The notes under the pieces: generated by a model
Seen by the model: only the letters and a program-made list of their open reading frames with translations
What the model was told of the DNA's origin: nothing
The model's database searches: none
Made by a program: the position numbers and the translations under genes
NCBI GenBank assembly: GCA_947499715.1
Contig: CANMPL010000003.1
Span: forward strand, 124,001-188,000
DNA: 64,000 nt
Direction of reading: 5' to 3'
DNA from: an uncultured Paracoccaceae bacterium
Lineage (GTDB): Bacteria > Pseudomonadota > Alphaproteobacteria > Rhodobacterales > Rhodobacteraceae
Part shown: positions 17,801 to 25,626 of the stretch, one piece after another
Layout of the letters: each line of letters opens with the position of its first letter
How positions within the stretch are numbered: the first letter of the stretch is position 1

Positions 17801-18318
17801 TGAACGGCTATCTGATGTATCCCAAGGTCTTTCTTGACTACATGGGGCGTCACAAGACCTATGGCCCGGTGCGCACCCTGCCGACCAAGACGTTCTTTTA
17901 TGGCATGGAACCGGGCGAAGAGATCACCGCAGAGATCGACCCCGGCAAAACGCTGGAAGTGCGGATGCAGGCGGTGGCCGATATCAATGAAGATGGAGAG
18001 GTGAAGGTCTTCTTTGAACTCAACGGCCAGCCCCGCACGATCCGCGTGCTGAACCGTCTTGCTGCAGCTGATAAGGTCAATCGTCCAAAAGCCGAGGATG
18101 GCAATGCAAATCACATCGGCGCGCCGATGCCGGGCGTTGTGGCCACGGTGGCAGCGGTTGCCGGCAAAGAGGTCAAAGAAGGTGATCTGTTGCTGACGAT
18201 TGAGGCGATGAAAATGGAAACCGGTATTCATGCGGAACGTGATGCGACCGTCAAAGCGGTGCATGTCACCGCCGGCGGCCAGATCGACGCCAAGGATTTG
18301 CTGGTCGAGTTGGAGTAG
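14875..18318 (+). CDS. pyc: Pyruvate carboxylase
   Basis: Biotin enzyme converting pyruvate, bicarbonate and ATP to oxaloacetate (anaplerosis). 1147 residues from the TTG start, the usual one-chain form. Domain order: biotin carboxylase (about 1-450, ANRGEIAIR at the start, ATP-grasp loop KASWGGGGRGM), carboxyltransferase (about 535-830, DTTMRDGHQSLLATR, metal-binding HFHTHDTSGA), the PYC central domain, and biotinyl carrier (about 1075-1147) with biotinylated K1113 in EAMKMETG. The gene stands alone with its own 125-bp upstream region. Identification is certain; only the start codon is arguable. Confidence 0.98.
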   Translation: MPDFKKILIANRGEIAIRIMRAANEMGKKTVAVFAEEDKLGLHRFKADEAYRIGEDLGPVAAYLSIEEIIRVAKMSGADAIHPGYGLLSENPDFVDACTANGITFIGPKAQTMRQLGDKASARRVAIEAGVPVIPATEVLGDDMAAIKKEAAEVGYPLMLKASWGGGGRGMRPIMSEDELEEKVLEGRREAEAAFGNGEGYLEKMIMRARHVEVQILGDSQGQIYHLWERDCSVQRRNQKVVERAPAPYLSGTQREQLCNLGKKICQHVNYECAGTVEFLMDMDSGEFYFIEVNPRVQVEHTVTEEVTGIDIVRAQILIAEGKSIVEATGCASQYDVKLDGHALQCRVTTEDPQNNFIPDYGRIGTYRSATGPGIRLDGGTAYSGAVITRYYDSLLTKVTAKAPTPEMAIARMDRALREFRIRGVSTNIAFVENLLKHPTFLNNEYHTKFIDETPDLFNFKKRRDRATKILTYIADITVNGHPETAGRPRPAADVKPPKAPVKPTTDVIPGTRNILDDFGPEAVAQWMKDQKQLLITDTTMRDGHQSLLATRMRSIDMIRVAPTYAAKMNQLFSVECWGGATFDVAYRFLQECPWQRLRDIRAHMPNVMTQMLLRASNGVGYTNYPDNVVQAFVKQAAISGVDVFRVFDSLNWVDNMRVAMDAVIEAEKVCEGTVCYTGDLLDPDRSKYDLKYYIGMAKELEAAGAHVLGLKDMAGLLKPAAATALITALKAEVGLPVHFHTHDTSGAAIATVMAAAAAGVDCVDGAMDALSGNTSQPTLGSIVEALKGSDRDTGLDVGAIREISNYWESVRAHYLAFESGLQAPASEVYLHEMPGGQFTNLKAQARSLGLEERWHEVAQTYADVNQMFGDIVKVTPSSKVVGDMALMMVSQNLTRADVENPKTDVVFPDSVVDMMKGSLGQPPGGWPKAIQKKILKGEKPTTDRPGKHLKPVDLEATRADLSKQLDGKAVDDEDLNGYLMYPKVFLDYMGRHKTYGPVRTLPTKTFFYGMEPGEEITAEIDPGKTLEVRMQAVADINEDGEVKVFFELNGQPRTIRVLNRLAAADKVNRPKAEDGNANHIGAPMPGVVATVAAVAGKEVKEGDLLLTIEAMKMETGIHAERDATVKAVHVTAGGQIDAKDLLVELE

Positions 18319-18320
18319 CC

Positions 18321-18341
18321 CGAATTTTCGTCGAAAATTCG
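18321..18341. repeat. Palindrome with TTTTCGTCGAAAA core, copy 1
   Basis: A 21-bp perfect inverted repeat around TCGTCGA starts 3 bp after the pyc stop. It could act as an RNA hairpin at the transcript end. The same core occurs at 18349-18369 and 63638-63663. Confidence 0.7.
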
Positions 18342-18348
18342 AAAGACA

Positions 18349-18369
18349 CGATTTTTCGACGAAAAATCG
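18349..18369. repeat. Palindrome with TTTTTCGACGAAAAA core, copy 2
   Basis: A 21-bp perfect inverted repeat, 7 bp after copy 1, with GAC instead of GTC at its centre. The two adjacent palindromes can also pair with each other. Confidence 0.7.
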
Positions 18370-18399
18370 GCCGCCTGAGACCGGGGTGAGGATCCAAAG

Positions 18400-18789
18400 A
18401 TGGCACAGCGCCTTGCTCTTTTGTCGCTCCTCGTTCCGGATTATGACGCTGGCATTGCCTTCTTTACTGGCGTGATGGGCTTCAACCTATTGGAAGACAC
18501 CGATCTGGGCGAAGGCAAACGTTGGGTCCGCGTTGCGCCGGACGGGGCTGAAACTGCCTTTTTGCTGGCACGCGCCGTCGGGGATCAACGCGATTTCATT
18601 GGACAGCAAGGCGGCGGGCGCGTCTGGCTTTTCCTGCAAACTGACGATTTTGCGGCCGATCATGCGCGGATGCAGGCCAAAGGCGTGACATTCGAGGAAG
18701 CACCGCGGCAGGAACCTTACGGCACCGTCGCTGTCTTCCGCGACCCCTTTGGCAACCGTTGGGATCTGATTCAATTTGCCAAGACCTGA
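18400..18789 (+). CDS. VOC family protein
   Basis: Glyoxalase/bleomycin-resistance/dioxygenase fold protein of 129 residues. The two beta-alpha-beta-beta-beta halves are visible: LSLLVPDYDAGIAFFTGVMGF at the start, and FLQTDDFAADHARMQAKGVTFEEAPRQEPYGTVAVFRDPFGNRWDL in the second half. Ligand and reaction cannot be told. It follows the pyc terminator-like palindromes by 30 bp and is followed by a phosphoesterase on the same strand. Confidence 0.87.
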   Translation: MAQRLALLSLLVPDYDAGIAFFTGVMGFNLLEDTDLGEGKRWVRVAPDGAETAFLLARAVGDQRDFIGQQGGGRVWLFLQTDDFAADHARMQAKGVTFEEAPRQEPYGTVAVFRDPFGNRWDLIQFAKT

Positions 18790-18824
18790 TTGCAAAATCT
18801 TTGGATTTGCGGCTTTGATCGCGC

Positions 18825-19640
18825 ATGGAAAAGATCATTGTCATCACCGACCTGCACATCACCAGGCCAGATCAAGACATCATTGGGCTAGATCCGCTCC
18901 AAAGATTTGAGATGGTGCGTGATGCGGCTCTGAAAGACCACAGCGATGCCGCCGCTATGATTTTGATGGGCGACCTCACCCACCACGGCCTCTCGGCGCA
19001 ATACACTCGCCTGCGGGACGCGCTTGGGGACGTGTCAATGCCTGTGATCCCGATGATGGGCAATCATGACCGGCGCGATGTTTTTCTGGACATATTCTCA
19101 GGCGCACCGCAAACGCCGCAGGGCCATATACAGACAGTCATGGATTTTCCCCATCACCGGGTCATCACGCTGGATACGCTTGACGGCCCGCCCTACCCTG
19201 CCGGTCACCATACCGGGCTGCTTTGTCCTGACCGGCTGAACTGGCTACAAGAGGCGCTTTCGACCGCTGCGGGGCGCATTCCGCTGGTTTTCACCCATCA
19301 TCCGCCCTTTGACACCGGGATCGTCGGGATGGATGCGATCAAGCTTGCGGGGGGTGCGGCGTTGCTGGATCTGCTGGCCGATCATCCGGGCGCGCATCTG
19401 TTTTGCGGCCATATCCACCGCACGATTTCCGGCAGCAGCCGGGGCGTGCCCTGGACCATGTTTAAAAGCCCCTGTCACCAAGGGGTTATGGATTTTGAGG
19501 ATATCAATTCCTCGCTCTCGATTGATGAGCCGCCGGCCTATGGGCTGCTGCTTTTGGCCCCTGACGGGGTGATTGCCCATAGCGAGGATGTGGGGCTGAA
19601 TGCTGCCGTGCACGAGGACACAGGCTCTGCCACGCATTGA
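18825..19640 (+). CDS. Metallophosphoesterase, CpdA-like
   Basis: Calcineurin-like phosphoesterase of 271 residues. The five conserved metal-binding blocks are present: TDLHI (about 8), GDLTHHG (about 49), GNHDRRD (about 80), FTHHPP (about 163) and CGHIHR (about 196). This block pattern and length match class III cyclic nucleotide phosphodiesterases such as CpdA, which hydrolyses 3',5'-cAMP. The cAMP substrate is inferred from family resemblance. A short A/T-rich stem followed by a T run lies just after the stop. Confidence 0.88.
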   Translation: MEKIIVITDLHITRPDQDIIGLDPLQRFEMVRDAALKDHSDAAAMILMGDLTHHGLSAQYTRLRDALGDVSMPVIPMMGNHDRRDVFLDIFSGAPQTPQGHIQTVMDFPHHRVITLDTLDGPPYPAGHHTGLLCPDRLNWLQEALSTAAGRIPLVFTHHPPFDTGIVGMDAIKLAGGAALLDLLADHPGAHLFCGHIHRTISGSSRGVPWTMFKSPCHQGVMDFEDINSSLSIDEPPAYGLLLLAPDGVIAHSEDVGLNAAVHEDTGSATH

Positions 19641-19644
19641 TCCG

Positions 19645-19669
19645 ACAAATTGCAGATTTGTGGTTTTTT
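19645..19669 (+). terminator. Weak Rho-independent terminator after the phosphoesterase
   Basis: ACAAAT (19645-19650) pairs with ATTTGT (19656-19661), followed by GGTTTTTT. The stem is short and A/T-rich. Confidence 0.45.
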
Positions 19670-19673
19670 GGTC

Positions 19674-19700
19674 TTGCGCCGGGGCGGAAGTGTTTATAGA
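19674..19700 (+). promoter_or_regulatory. Likely promoter of tRNA-Gly
   Basis: TTGCGC (19674-19679) and TATAGA (19695-19700) lie 15 bp apart and end 21 bp before the tRNA. The spacing is one or two bases short of optimal. Confidence 0.45.
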
Positions 19701-19721
19701 TCACGGCTCACGAATTGGCGC

Positions 19722-19796
19722 GCGGGCGTAGCTCAGGGGTAGAGCATAACCTTGCCAAGGTTAGGGTCGTGAGTTCGAATCTCATCGCCCGCTCCA
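19722..19796 (+). tRNA. tRNA-Gly (GCC)
   Basis: The full cloverleaf is visible: acceptor GCGGGCG pairs with CGCCCGC (19786-19792), the anticodon loop is TTGCCAA with anticodon GCC, and the T loop contains TTCGAAT. The discriminator T and CCA are encoded. A hairpin at 19804-19832 follows. Confidence 0.97.
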
Positions 19797-19803
19797 ATTC
19801 GAC

Positions 19804-19832
19804 AAAGGGCCGTGCCGCAGGGCGCGGCCTTT
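19804..19832 (+). terminator. Hairpin after tRNA-Gly
   Basis: AAAGG (19804-19808) and CCTTT (19828-19832) close a stem with inner GCCG/GCGG-type pairs. It is followed only by GTGGTTTC, so termination strength is uncertain. Confidence 0.5.
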
Positions 19833-19939
19833 GTGGTTTCAGGTGCCCCGATGCCACGGCAATGCCTTTCGCGCATCTGACCGCTTGGCCAAGGGCCGCC
19901 CTGCCCCTATAAGCCGCGTGAAACCTTTCGGAGACCCCC

Positions 19940-20527
19940 ATGCGGACCGCAACGATCACACGCAAAACGGCAGAGACGGATATCACCGTCACCATCAACC
20001 TTGATGGCACCGGTGTTTACGACAACCAAACCGGCGTGGGCTTTTTTGACCATATGCTCGATCAGCTGTCGCGCCATGCGTTGATTGACATGACAGTCCG
20101 GGCCACCGGCGATTTGCACATTGATGACCACCACACAGTGGAGGATGTGGGCATCGCGCTGGGGCAGGCTTTGACCGAAGCCATGGGCGACAAAAAGGGC
20201 ATCGTGCGCTACGGGTCCTGCCATCTGGCGATGGATGACGCGCAGGTGCGTTGTGCGCTGGACCTGTCCGCGCGGCCCTATCTGATCTGCAATCTTGATC
20301 TGCCTTTTGGCAAGATCGGCACGTTTGACACCGAACTGGTGCGCGAGTTCTTTCAGGCCTTGTCGACCCACGGTGGTATCACGTTGCATATCGACAAGCT
20401 GCACGGGTTCAACGCCCACCACATCGCTGAGGCGGCGTTCAAGGCCGTGGCGCGCAGCTTGCGCGATGCCTTGGAAACGGATCCCCGCAAGGCGGATGCG
20501 ATCCCTTCGACCAAGGGTGCGCTGTGA
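19940..20527 (+). CDS. hisB: Imidazoleglycerol-phosphate dehydratase HisB
   Basis: Sixth step of histidine biosynthesis: dehydrates imidazole glycerol phosphate to imidazole acetol phosphate. Monofunctional form of 195 residues. The manganese-binding motifs are DHHTVED (about residue 63) and [10 protein letters not shown] (about 155), and the start [18 protein letters not shown] is typical. CGGAGA lies 13 bp before the ATG. The stop overlaps the hisH start (GTGA), giving a coupled hisB-hisH pair. Confidence 0.98.
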   Translation: MRTATITRKTAETDITVTINLDGTGVYDNQTGVGFFDHMLDQLSRHALIDMTVRATGDLHIDDHHTVEDVGIALGQALTEAMGDKKGIVRYGSCHLAMDDAQVRCALDLSARPYLICNLDLPFGKIGTFDTELVREFFQALSTHGGITLHIDKLHGFNAHHIAEAAFKAVARSLRDALETDPRKADAIPSTKGAL

Positions 20528-21156
20528 CCACGGTTCTTGTCGACTACGACAGCGGCAACCTGCATTCGGCGCAAAAAGCGTTTGAGAAAATGGCGGCGGA
20601 AGTCGGCAGCGGCCCCGTTGTTGTGACCTCTGACGCAGATGTCGTGGCCAGGGCTGACCGTATTGTCTTGCCCGGCGACGGGGCCTTTCCGCATTGCCGG
20701 GATGAACTCTTCGGCCGCACCGCTTTGGCGCAAGCCATCATCGAAGCGGTCGAGGCGCGCGCGGTGCCCTTCTTTGGCATCTGCGTGGGGATGCAAATGC
20801 TGGCGACGACGGGTCACGAATATGAACCCACCCCCGGTTTTGGCTGGATCCCCGGCGACATCCGCGCGATTGAAGCGCCCGGCCTGAAGGTGCCGCATAT
20901 GGGCTGGAATGATCTGGTGATCGAGAGGCCGCACCCGGTTCTGGACGGGATCAGCACCGGCGATCACGCGTATTTCGTGCATAGCTTTGCGATGCAAGCC
21001 GCTGATCCCGCGCATCTTTTGGCGCATGTGGATTATGGCGGTCAGGTTGCCGCCCTCGTGGGCCGCGACAACATTGTCGGCGCACAATTCCACCCCGAGA
21101 AAAGCCAAGAGGCTGGTCTGCGGATGATCGCCAACTTCTTGGCGTGGACGCCCTAA
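20524..21156 (+). CDS. hisH: Imidazole glycerol phosphate synthase subunit HisH
   Basis: Glutamine amidotransferase subunit that supplies ammonia to HisF for making imidazole glycerol phosphate and AICAR. 210 residues with a GTG start overlapping the hisB stop. The class I glutaminase nucleophile Cys is in [11 protein letters not shown] (about residue 84). The catalytic His-Glu pair is in [10 protein letters not shown] (about 191). Its partner hisF lies 4.5 kb downstream in the second his block. Confidence 0.98.
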   Translation: MTTVLVDYDSGNLHSAQKAFEKMAAEVGSGPVVVTSDADVVARADRIVLPGDGAFPHCRDELFGRTALAQAIIEAVEARAVPFFGICVGMQMLATTGHEYEPTPGFGWIPGDIRAIEAPGLKVPHMGWNDLVIERPHPVLDGISTGDHAYFVHSFAMQAADPAHLLAHVDYGGQVAALVGRDNIVGAQFHPEKSQEAGLRMIANFLAWTP

Positions 21157-21212
21157 CCGAATTGTAAGCATTGACGGCTAGATACTCCTCGCAACAGGTC
21201 AGGAGGTATCAC

Positions 21213-21602
21213 ATGGACGCGAACCTATCCATTTCATCCAAACCCGCGGTGATGGTGCGCGGCAACGCGGCGATGGCGCCGGGGCAATTGGCAAAGGCCG
21301 CCGTGGCAGAAGCGCGGACCGCCGGTATTGACCTGCCCAAGAATGCGCAGGGTCTGGCGGCATCGCAGATTGCAAAGGGTGCCGACCCTGCCAGCATCTT
21401 TGCAGCAGCGATTGCCCCAGTGGACCCGGTCGAAAACCCTGATCCCACCGCCCCCGAAGACCCGGATGTCGCCCCGATTGCGGACGACACCGCCGTGCCT
21501 GCCGCCCCGTCGGACGTTGAAATCGCCTATGACAGCGCGGTTGATGTCCTTGGCGGTGACGCGCAGACCAGCGCCGAAGTGGCGCTGGATTTGCTAAGCT
21601 GA
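21213..21602 (+). CDS. Hypothetical protein downstream of hisH
   Basis: Not recognised. 129 residues from the ATG at 21213, which follows an AGGAGG ribosome-binding site; an upstream in-frame ATG at 21171 lacks one. Composition is Ala/Pro/Asp-rich, with no signal peptide or membrane segment. Residues 60-105 are an acidic Pro-rich stretch and the C-terminus is a short helical segment ending DLLS. It follows hisH by 56 bp on the same strand, so it may be cotranscribed with hisBH. The strong ribosome-binding site suggests it is expressed. Confidence 0.7.
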   Translation: MDANLSISSKPAVMVRGNAAMAPGQLAKAAVAEARTAGIDLPKNAQGLAASQIAKGADPASIFAAAIAPVDPVENPDPTAPEDPDVAPIADDTAVPAAPSDVEIAYDSAVDVLGGDAQTSAEVALDLLS

Positions 21603-21646
21603 TCAAAAGCCCGACATATGTGGCCAGCTGCCGCAGGCCACACGGT

Positions 21647-22126
21647 TTAGCCGGCGAGCATCTCTGCCATTTTGTCGATCGCCTGATTCCAGCCACCTTC
21701 GCCTGGTGATCCGGCAGGCACGCCCACATGCACCATGGTCATGGCGGTCTTACCGCCCGTGTCACGCAGCTCAACAATGACTTCGGTGATATCTGGTGTG
21801 CCCTCGGGCATCCCCATTTGGGCAGGCGACATGATATTGCCATCGGCGTCGCACATGGCCTCTGTGTAGACCAGCCGGGTCATTGGTGTGATCTCTTTAT
21901 AAACGCCGGTGAACCACATGGTCATGGTGCGGTCAGGGCGCACCATCTCCATCGCGATCTTGCGGGTGCCGCCGACGCGGACGTCCATTTCGGCAACCGG
22001 CACGGTCATGCCCATCGGGCCATACCACTTTTGAAACATCGCCGGATCGACCCACATGTTCCATACCATTTCAATCGGCGCATCAAAGCTCCGTTCGACC
22101 TTGGCCCAGTCCTGATTATCACTCAT
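21647..22126 (-). CDS. SRPBCC (AHSA1-type) domain protein
   Basis: START-like ligand-binding fold of 159 residues. The AHSA1 pattern is visible: RSFDAPIEMVWNMWVDPAMFQKWYGP at the start, GGTRKIAMEM in the middle, and GWNQAIDKMAEML at the end. Its start overlaps an ArsR-type regulator by 8 nt, a very common bacterial pairing in which the regulator controls the SRPBCC protein. Ligand and role are unknown. Confidence 0.9.
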   Translation of the reverse strand: MSDNQDWAKVERSFDAPIEMVWNMWVDPAMFQKWYGPMGMTVPVAEMDVRVGGTRKIAMEMVRPDRTMTMWFTGVYKEITPMTRLVYTEAMCDADGNIMSPAQMGMPEGTPDITEVIVELRDTGGKTAMTMVHVGVPAGSPGEGGWNQAIDKMAEMLAG

Positions 22127-22457
22127 CTCTATTTTCCTTCAGTGTCTTCAATACGTTATCCATTGCATCAAACCGCGCCTCCCAGATGTGGCGGTATTGA
22201 TCGGCCCAGCCCGACACCGCCGCAAGCGGGGCGGCGTTCAGTGCGCAGGGTCGGAATTGCGCTTTGCGTCCGCGTGTCACCAGCCCCGCCTCTTCCAGCA
22301 CACGGATGTGGCGGGAAACAGCGGGCAGGCTCATCTCGAACGGGGCAGCAAGATCGTTGACCGATGCCTCGCCCTTGGCCAATTGCGCAAGGATCTCGCG
22401 CCGCGCGGGGTGCGCGAGTGCGGCAAAGGTCAGGTCAAGTTGATCTGGCGTGGTCAT
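22119..22457 (-). CDS. ArsR family winged-helix transcriptional regulator
   Basis: 112 residues from the ATG at 22457 (MTTPDQLDL); an ATG 6 codons upstream is possible. The winged helix-turn-helix is AHPARREILAQLAKGEASVNDLAAPFEMSLPAVSRHIRVLEEAGLV, about residues 11-56. There is no metal-binding cysteine cluster, so metal sensing is unlikely; it belongs to the subgroup linked to SRPBCC genes. The stop overlaps the start of the SRPBCC gene by 8 nt. Confidence 0.93.
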   Translation of the reverse strand: MTTPDQLDLTFAALAHPARREILAQLAKGEASVNDLAAPFEMSLPAVSRHIRVLEEAGLVTRGRKAQFRPCALNAAPLAAVSGWADQYRHIWEARFDAMDNVLKTLKENRDE

Positions 22458-22571
22458 GGCGCCACCATTAAACACATTCGTTAATTAAGCAAGTGGTTAA
22501 ATGATGGCGGTGTTTTGCCGGTACGGCAGGATGCCCATTCTCCTTGCTGTCAGACCTGCTAGGTTGGGCGC

Positions 22572-23054
22572 ATGCAATATTCCCGCCGCCACGCCCTTTT
22601 GATGCTCGCTGCCCTGCCCGCCTGTAGCCGCCGCAGTGCCACAGAGGTGACCCGCAACGCACCAGGTCTCTACCCCAATGAAACGCCCGAATTGCGGGCC
22701 CTGATCAACCAATACGCGGCCTTTCATGGCATCCCGGCCAGTCTGATCCACCGGGTGATCCAGCGCGAAAGCGACTATCGCCCCCGGGCGCGCAACGGCC
22801 CCTATTGGGGCATGATGCAGATCTTGCCGCAAACCGCACGCACCATGGGCCACCGCGGCCCACCAGAAGAGCTGTTGGATCCCGAAGTCACGCTGATCTA
22901 CGCAGGCAAGTACCTGCGCGGGGCGTGGATTGTTGCGGATGGGGATGAGGCAGAGGCCGTCGGCTGGTACGCGCGCGGCTATTATTTCGAAGCGCGCGAC
23001 CGGTGCCTTTTGATCGAGACCGGTCTTGCGCGCCGGGAAAGATGCGGGCGCTGA
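22572..23054 (+). CDS. Lytic transglycosylase-domain lipoprotein
   Basis: Predicted periplasmic peptidoglycan lytic transglycosylase (SLT type) of 160 residues. The N-terminus has twin Arg and a hydrophobic stretch ending in the lipobox-like LPAC, with C18 as lipid site. The catalytic Glu is E66 in IQRESDYRPRA, followed by the conserved GMMQILPQTA block and YAGKYLRG. Such short SLT lipoproteins cleave glycan strands with formation of 1,6-anhydro ends. It is transcribed away from the ArsR/SRPBCC pair. Confidence 0.9.
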   Translation: MQYSRRHALLMLAALPACSRRSATEVTRNAPGLYPNETPELRALINQYAAFHGIPASLIHRVIQRESDYRPRARNGPYWGMMQILPQTARTMGHRGPPEELLDPEVTLIYAGKYLRGAWIVADGDEAEAVGWYARGYYFEARDRCLLIETGLARRERCGR

Positions 23055-23072
23055 CGCCCGCACCAAAGTGAT

Positions 23073-23462
23073 CTAGCGGCGGGTCCAGGTGCCGCCATCG
23101 CGGCAGATCCCCAACACGCAGCCCGAGACAGCAAGCGAATTGCCACTCAACTGGAGCTTGGAGCTATAGGTCTTGTCCCGATCCGGCGAATAGACCTTGC
23201 CGCGGTATTCACCGCCGCCCTGCGCTACGGTTTCGGAAATGATCTGACGGCCGACATTTTCGCTGTCGATCTGCCCACCGTCCGACCCATAGGCCGCCAC
23301 CAGCGTGCCGCAGAGTGCCGCGCCGCACGGGGCCACTTGGATCAGGCCAAAGTTGCCGTTGTCGTCACGCGATGTAACCCACTGGCCTTCCAGCGGATCG
23401 GCAGCGAATGCGGGCGTAGCAAGGCCGATTGTGACCAATGCAGCGGCGATAAGATGTTTCAT
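23073..23462 (-). CDS. DUF2147 family exported protein
   Basis: Small secreted protein of 129 residues of unknown function. A cleavable signal peptide (MKHLIAAALVTIGLATPAFA, cut after AFA) is followed by DPLEGQW, and it ends with a GICRDGGTWTR tail typical of DUF2147. Four cysteines in the mature part could form disulfides. The start at 23462 is preceded by AGGGAGGA, an unusually good ribosome-binding site; the longer upstream reading frame lacks one and would bury the signal peptide. It lies tail-to-tail with the lytic transglycosylase gene. Confidence 0.87.
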   Translation of the reverse strand: MKHLIAAALVTIGLATPAFAADPLEGQWVTSRDDNGNFGLIQVAPCGAALCGTLVAAYGSDGGQIDSENVGRQIISETVAQGGGEYRGKVYSPDRDKTYSSKLQLSGNSLAVSGCVLGICRDGGTWTRR

Positions 23463-23595
23463 AAGTTCCTCCCTTGAGTGATGGAGGCACCTTGGGGCCG
23501 ACTTCACTTTTCGATCAAGACTGACGTTGGGTGACGACCCCGTTGCGCTTTGCGCGACGCTGCGGCAAAAGGCGCGGAAACGAACGGAGCCTGCC

Positions 23596-24312
23596 ATGAT
23601 CCTTTACCCCGCAATCGACCTCAAAGACGGGAACGCCGTGCGGCTGGTGCATGGTGATATGGACCAGACCACCGTGTTCAACGAAGATCCCGCCGCCCAG
23701 GCCAAGGACTTTGTTGCGGCGGGCTGTGAATGGCTGCACCTGGTCGATCTGAACGGCGCGTTTGCCGGCGCGCCGGTCAACGCCGCCCCGGTCGAGGCGA
23801 TCCTGAAGGCCTGCCCGGTGCCTGCCCAACTGGGTGGCGGCATCCGCGACATGGCCACGATTGAGGCCTGGATCGACAAGGGGCTGGCCCGCGTGATCCT
23901 TGGCACCGTGGCCGTGGAAAACCCCGATCTGGTGCGCGAAGCCGCCCGCGCTTTTCCTGGCAAGGTCGCCGTCGGTCTGGACGCCCGCAATGGCCGCGTC
24001 GCAACCCGCGGCTGGGCTGAAGAAACCGATGTGATGGTCACCGACCTTGCCAAATCCTTCGAGGACGCAGGCATTGCCGCCATCATCTACACCGACATTA
24101 ACCGCGACGGGGCCATGAAAGGCCCGAATATCCCCGCGACCGAGGCCCTCGCCCGCGCCGTCGACATCCCCGTGATCGCCTCAGGCGGCGTATCCTCCAT
24201 GGCGGATCTGACAGCGCTGCGCGACACCGGCGTTATTGCAGGCGCGATTTCAGGCCGCGCGCTTTATGACGGGGCCATTGATCTTGCAGAGGCGCTCAAG
24301 GCGCTTGCCTAA
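23596..24312 (+). CDS. hisA: Phosphoribosylformimino-AICAR ribotide isomerase HisA
   Basis: Amadori isomerase of histidine biosynthesis, a TIM barrel of 238 residues. The start [16 protein letters not shown] holds the catalytic Asp near residue 8. Internal repeat features include [15 protein letters not shown] and [13 protein letters not shown], with [11 protein letters not shown] near the C-terminal phosphate site. The ATG at 23596 is the family start; the open frame extends upstream without homology. Its stop overlaps the convergent orthocaspase gene by 4 nt. Confidence 0.98.
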   Translation: MILYPAIDLKDGNAVRLVHGDMDQTTVFNEDPAAQAKDFVAAGCEWLHLVDLNGAFAGAPVNAAPVEAILKACPVPAQLGGGIRDMATIEAWIDKGLARVILGTVAVENPDLVREAARAFPGKVAVGLDARNGRVATRGWAEETDVMVTDLAKSFEDAGIAAIIYTDINRDGAMKGPNIPATEALARAVDIPVIASGGVSSMADLTALRDTGVIAGAISGRALYDGAIDLAEALKALA

Positions 24313-25535
24313 CGCGCTGCCGTTTCCGTCACCGCCCAAAGCATCGACGCATAAAGGTCGAGAAAGTCGGTGTTGCCGGAAAAGTTCAGGTCATCAAACA
24401 GTTCATCTGGATATTCATAAGCCAGCACCGTGCGGCCCGCATGTTCAAACACCAACACTTTCAGCGGCAAGAGCAGAGCAGACAACCTGTTTTCGCGGAT
24501 CGCAATGGCATCCAGATTGGGATCGCTGAACCACAGCGCCCCCATTTGCGGCACCAACTCTCCGCCGTCGGCCGCAATCGCCTGCGGATCGCTGCGCCCA
24601 TAGATCCGCCCCCCAAGATCCAGCACAGCCGCTTCCAACGCGGTCATCACCTCTGGCACCGACTTGGCCGTGACAACAGCCCCCATGCTCGACAGCTCTG
24701 GGATGTCCGGCGGCAAGCTCAGCGTTTCACTTAGCGTGGTGGGTGCGGCACTAACGGCGGCGGCTTCGGTAAAGTAGAATTCGCCCAACAGCTCGTCATA
24801 ATAGGCCGGGAACTGCGCATGATTTTCGGTGCGGGCCAAATCACGCACCTCGACCCGCAGGTCAGAGATCAACTCGCGCAACTCCAGCCCCGGCTGGCCG
24901 ATCTTGGGCAGCAACAGCCGGGTAAAGACCGAATTGGCCTGATCGTCCTGTTCGTTCAGCTGGTCCAGTGCCAATTGCCCTGCGCCTGCCGAGAACATCA
25001 CAAACGTCCCCTCTGGTGCCGCCAACCGCGCCAATCCGCGCGTGCCACCGATCGACCGCCCCGCCCGCTGCGGAAAGGGATTGTTCCGGCAGGCGTCAAT
25101 CACCGCCAGCGTCGCCCGCGCGCCCGTGCGCCGCACCCGATCCAACAACCCCGACAGCGCGATGGATTCCGACCGGACAAAATCCGATGACGCCGCATCC
25201 GGCACCAGTATATCGACCGGCAACAGATAATTCTCACCCTCGATCTCAACCCCGTGACCGGCAAAAAAGATGAACGCCGTGTCCCCCGGCCCCAGATAGC
25301 CGGTGAACTGCGAGATCCGCAGATTGAAATCGCGCCGGGTCACATCGGTGGCAAGGATCACCTCGTAGCCCACGCTTTCCAATTGCGCCGCCATCGCTTC
25401 TGCGTCGGCCACGGCCTTGGCCAGCGGCTCAACCGCGTCATAGGCGTTATTGCCAATCAACAGCGCCACCTTGCGCTCTGCAATTGCGCCCCCCGCCCAA
25501 AGGCACAGCACCAGCACACCGAATACTCTGATCAT
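24309..25535 (-). CDS. Caspase-like peptidase (C14, orthocaspase) with signal peptide
   Basis: Caspase-fold cysteine peptidase of 408 residues exported by a signal peptide (residues 1-19, cut before [11 protein letters not shown]). The dyad is His94 in FFAGHGVE and Cys149 in [10 protein letters not shown], both in canonical surroundings. The segment ENYLLPVD and the FSAGAGQLA block also fit bacterial C14 proteins. After the peptidase domain (about 20-255), residues 290-405 form a domain I do not recognise. Cleavage specificity is probably after Arg/Lys, inferred from family knowledge only. It lies opposite to and between hisA and hisF, with its start 91 bp from hisF. The longer ORF start upstream is rejected. 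Confidence 0.9.
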   Translation of the reverse strand: MIRVFGVLVLCLWAGGAIAERKVALLIGNNAYDAVEPLAKAVADAEAMAAQLESVGYEVILATDVTRRDFNLRISQFTGYLGPGDTAFIFFAGHGVEIEGENYLLPVDILVPDAASSDFVRSESIALSGLLDRVRRTGARATLAVIDACRNNPFPQRAGRSIGGTRGLARLAAPEGTFVMFSAGAGQLALDQLNEQDDQANSVFTRLLLPKIGQPGLELRELISDLRVEVRDLARTENHAQFPAYYDELLGEFYFTEAAAVSAAPTTLSETLSLPPDIPELSSMGAVVTAKSVPEVMTALEAAVLDLGGRIYGRSDPQAIAADGGELVPQMGALWFSDPNLDAIAIRENRLSALLLPLKVLVFEHAGRTVLAYEYPDELFDDLNFSGNTDFLDLYASMLWAVTETAAR

Positions 25536-25626
25536 CGTCTCGTCCCAATCGTTTGACCACAGCTTAGCGAGATGTCCGCTAATTGCACCCCTTCCCCTTT
25601 TTGCCATTTCGCCCTATCACGCCCCC

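Noticed and set aside
15904-18264. 786-codon open frame on the minus strand
   Set aside because: Lies fully antisense to pyruvate carboxylase; it is a GC-rich shadow frame with His/Arg-rich composition and no family similarity.
22480-22500. CtrA site (TTAA-N7-TTAA) upstream of the ArsR gene
   Set aside because: The spacing between TTAA half sites is 8, not 7, so the match is not good enough.
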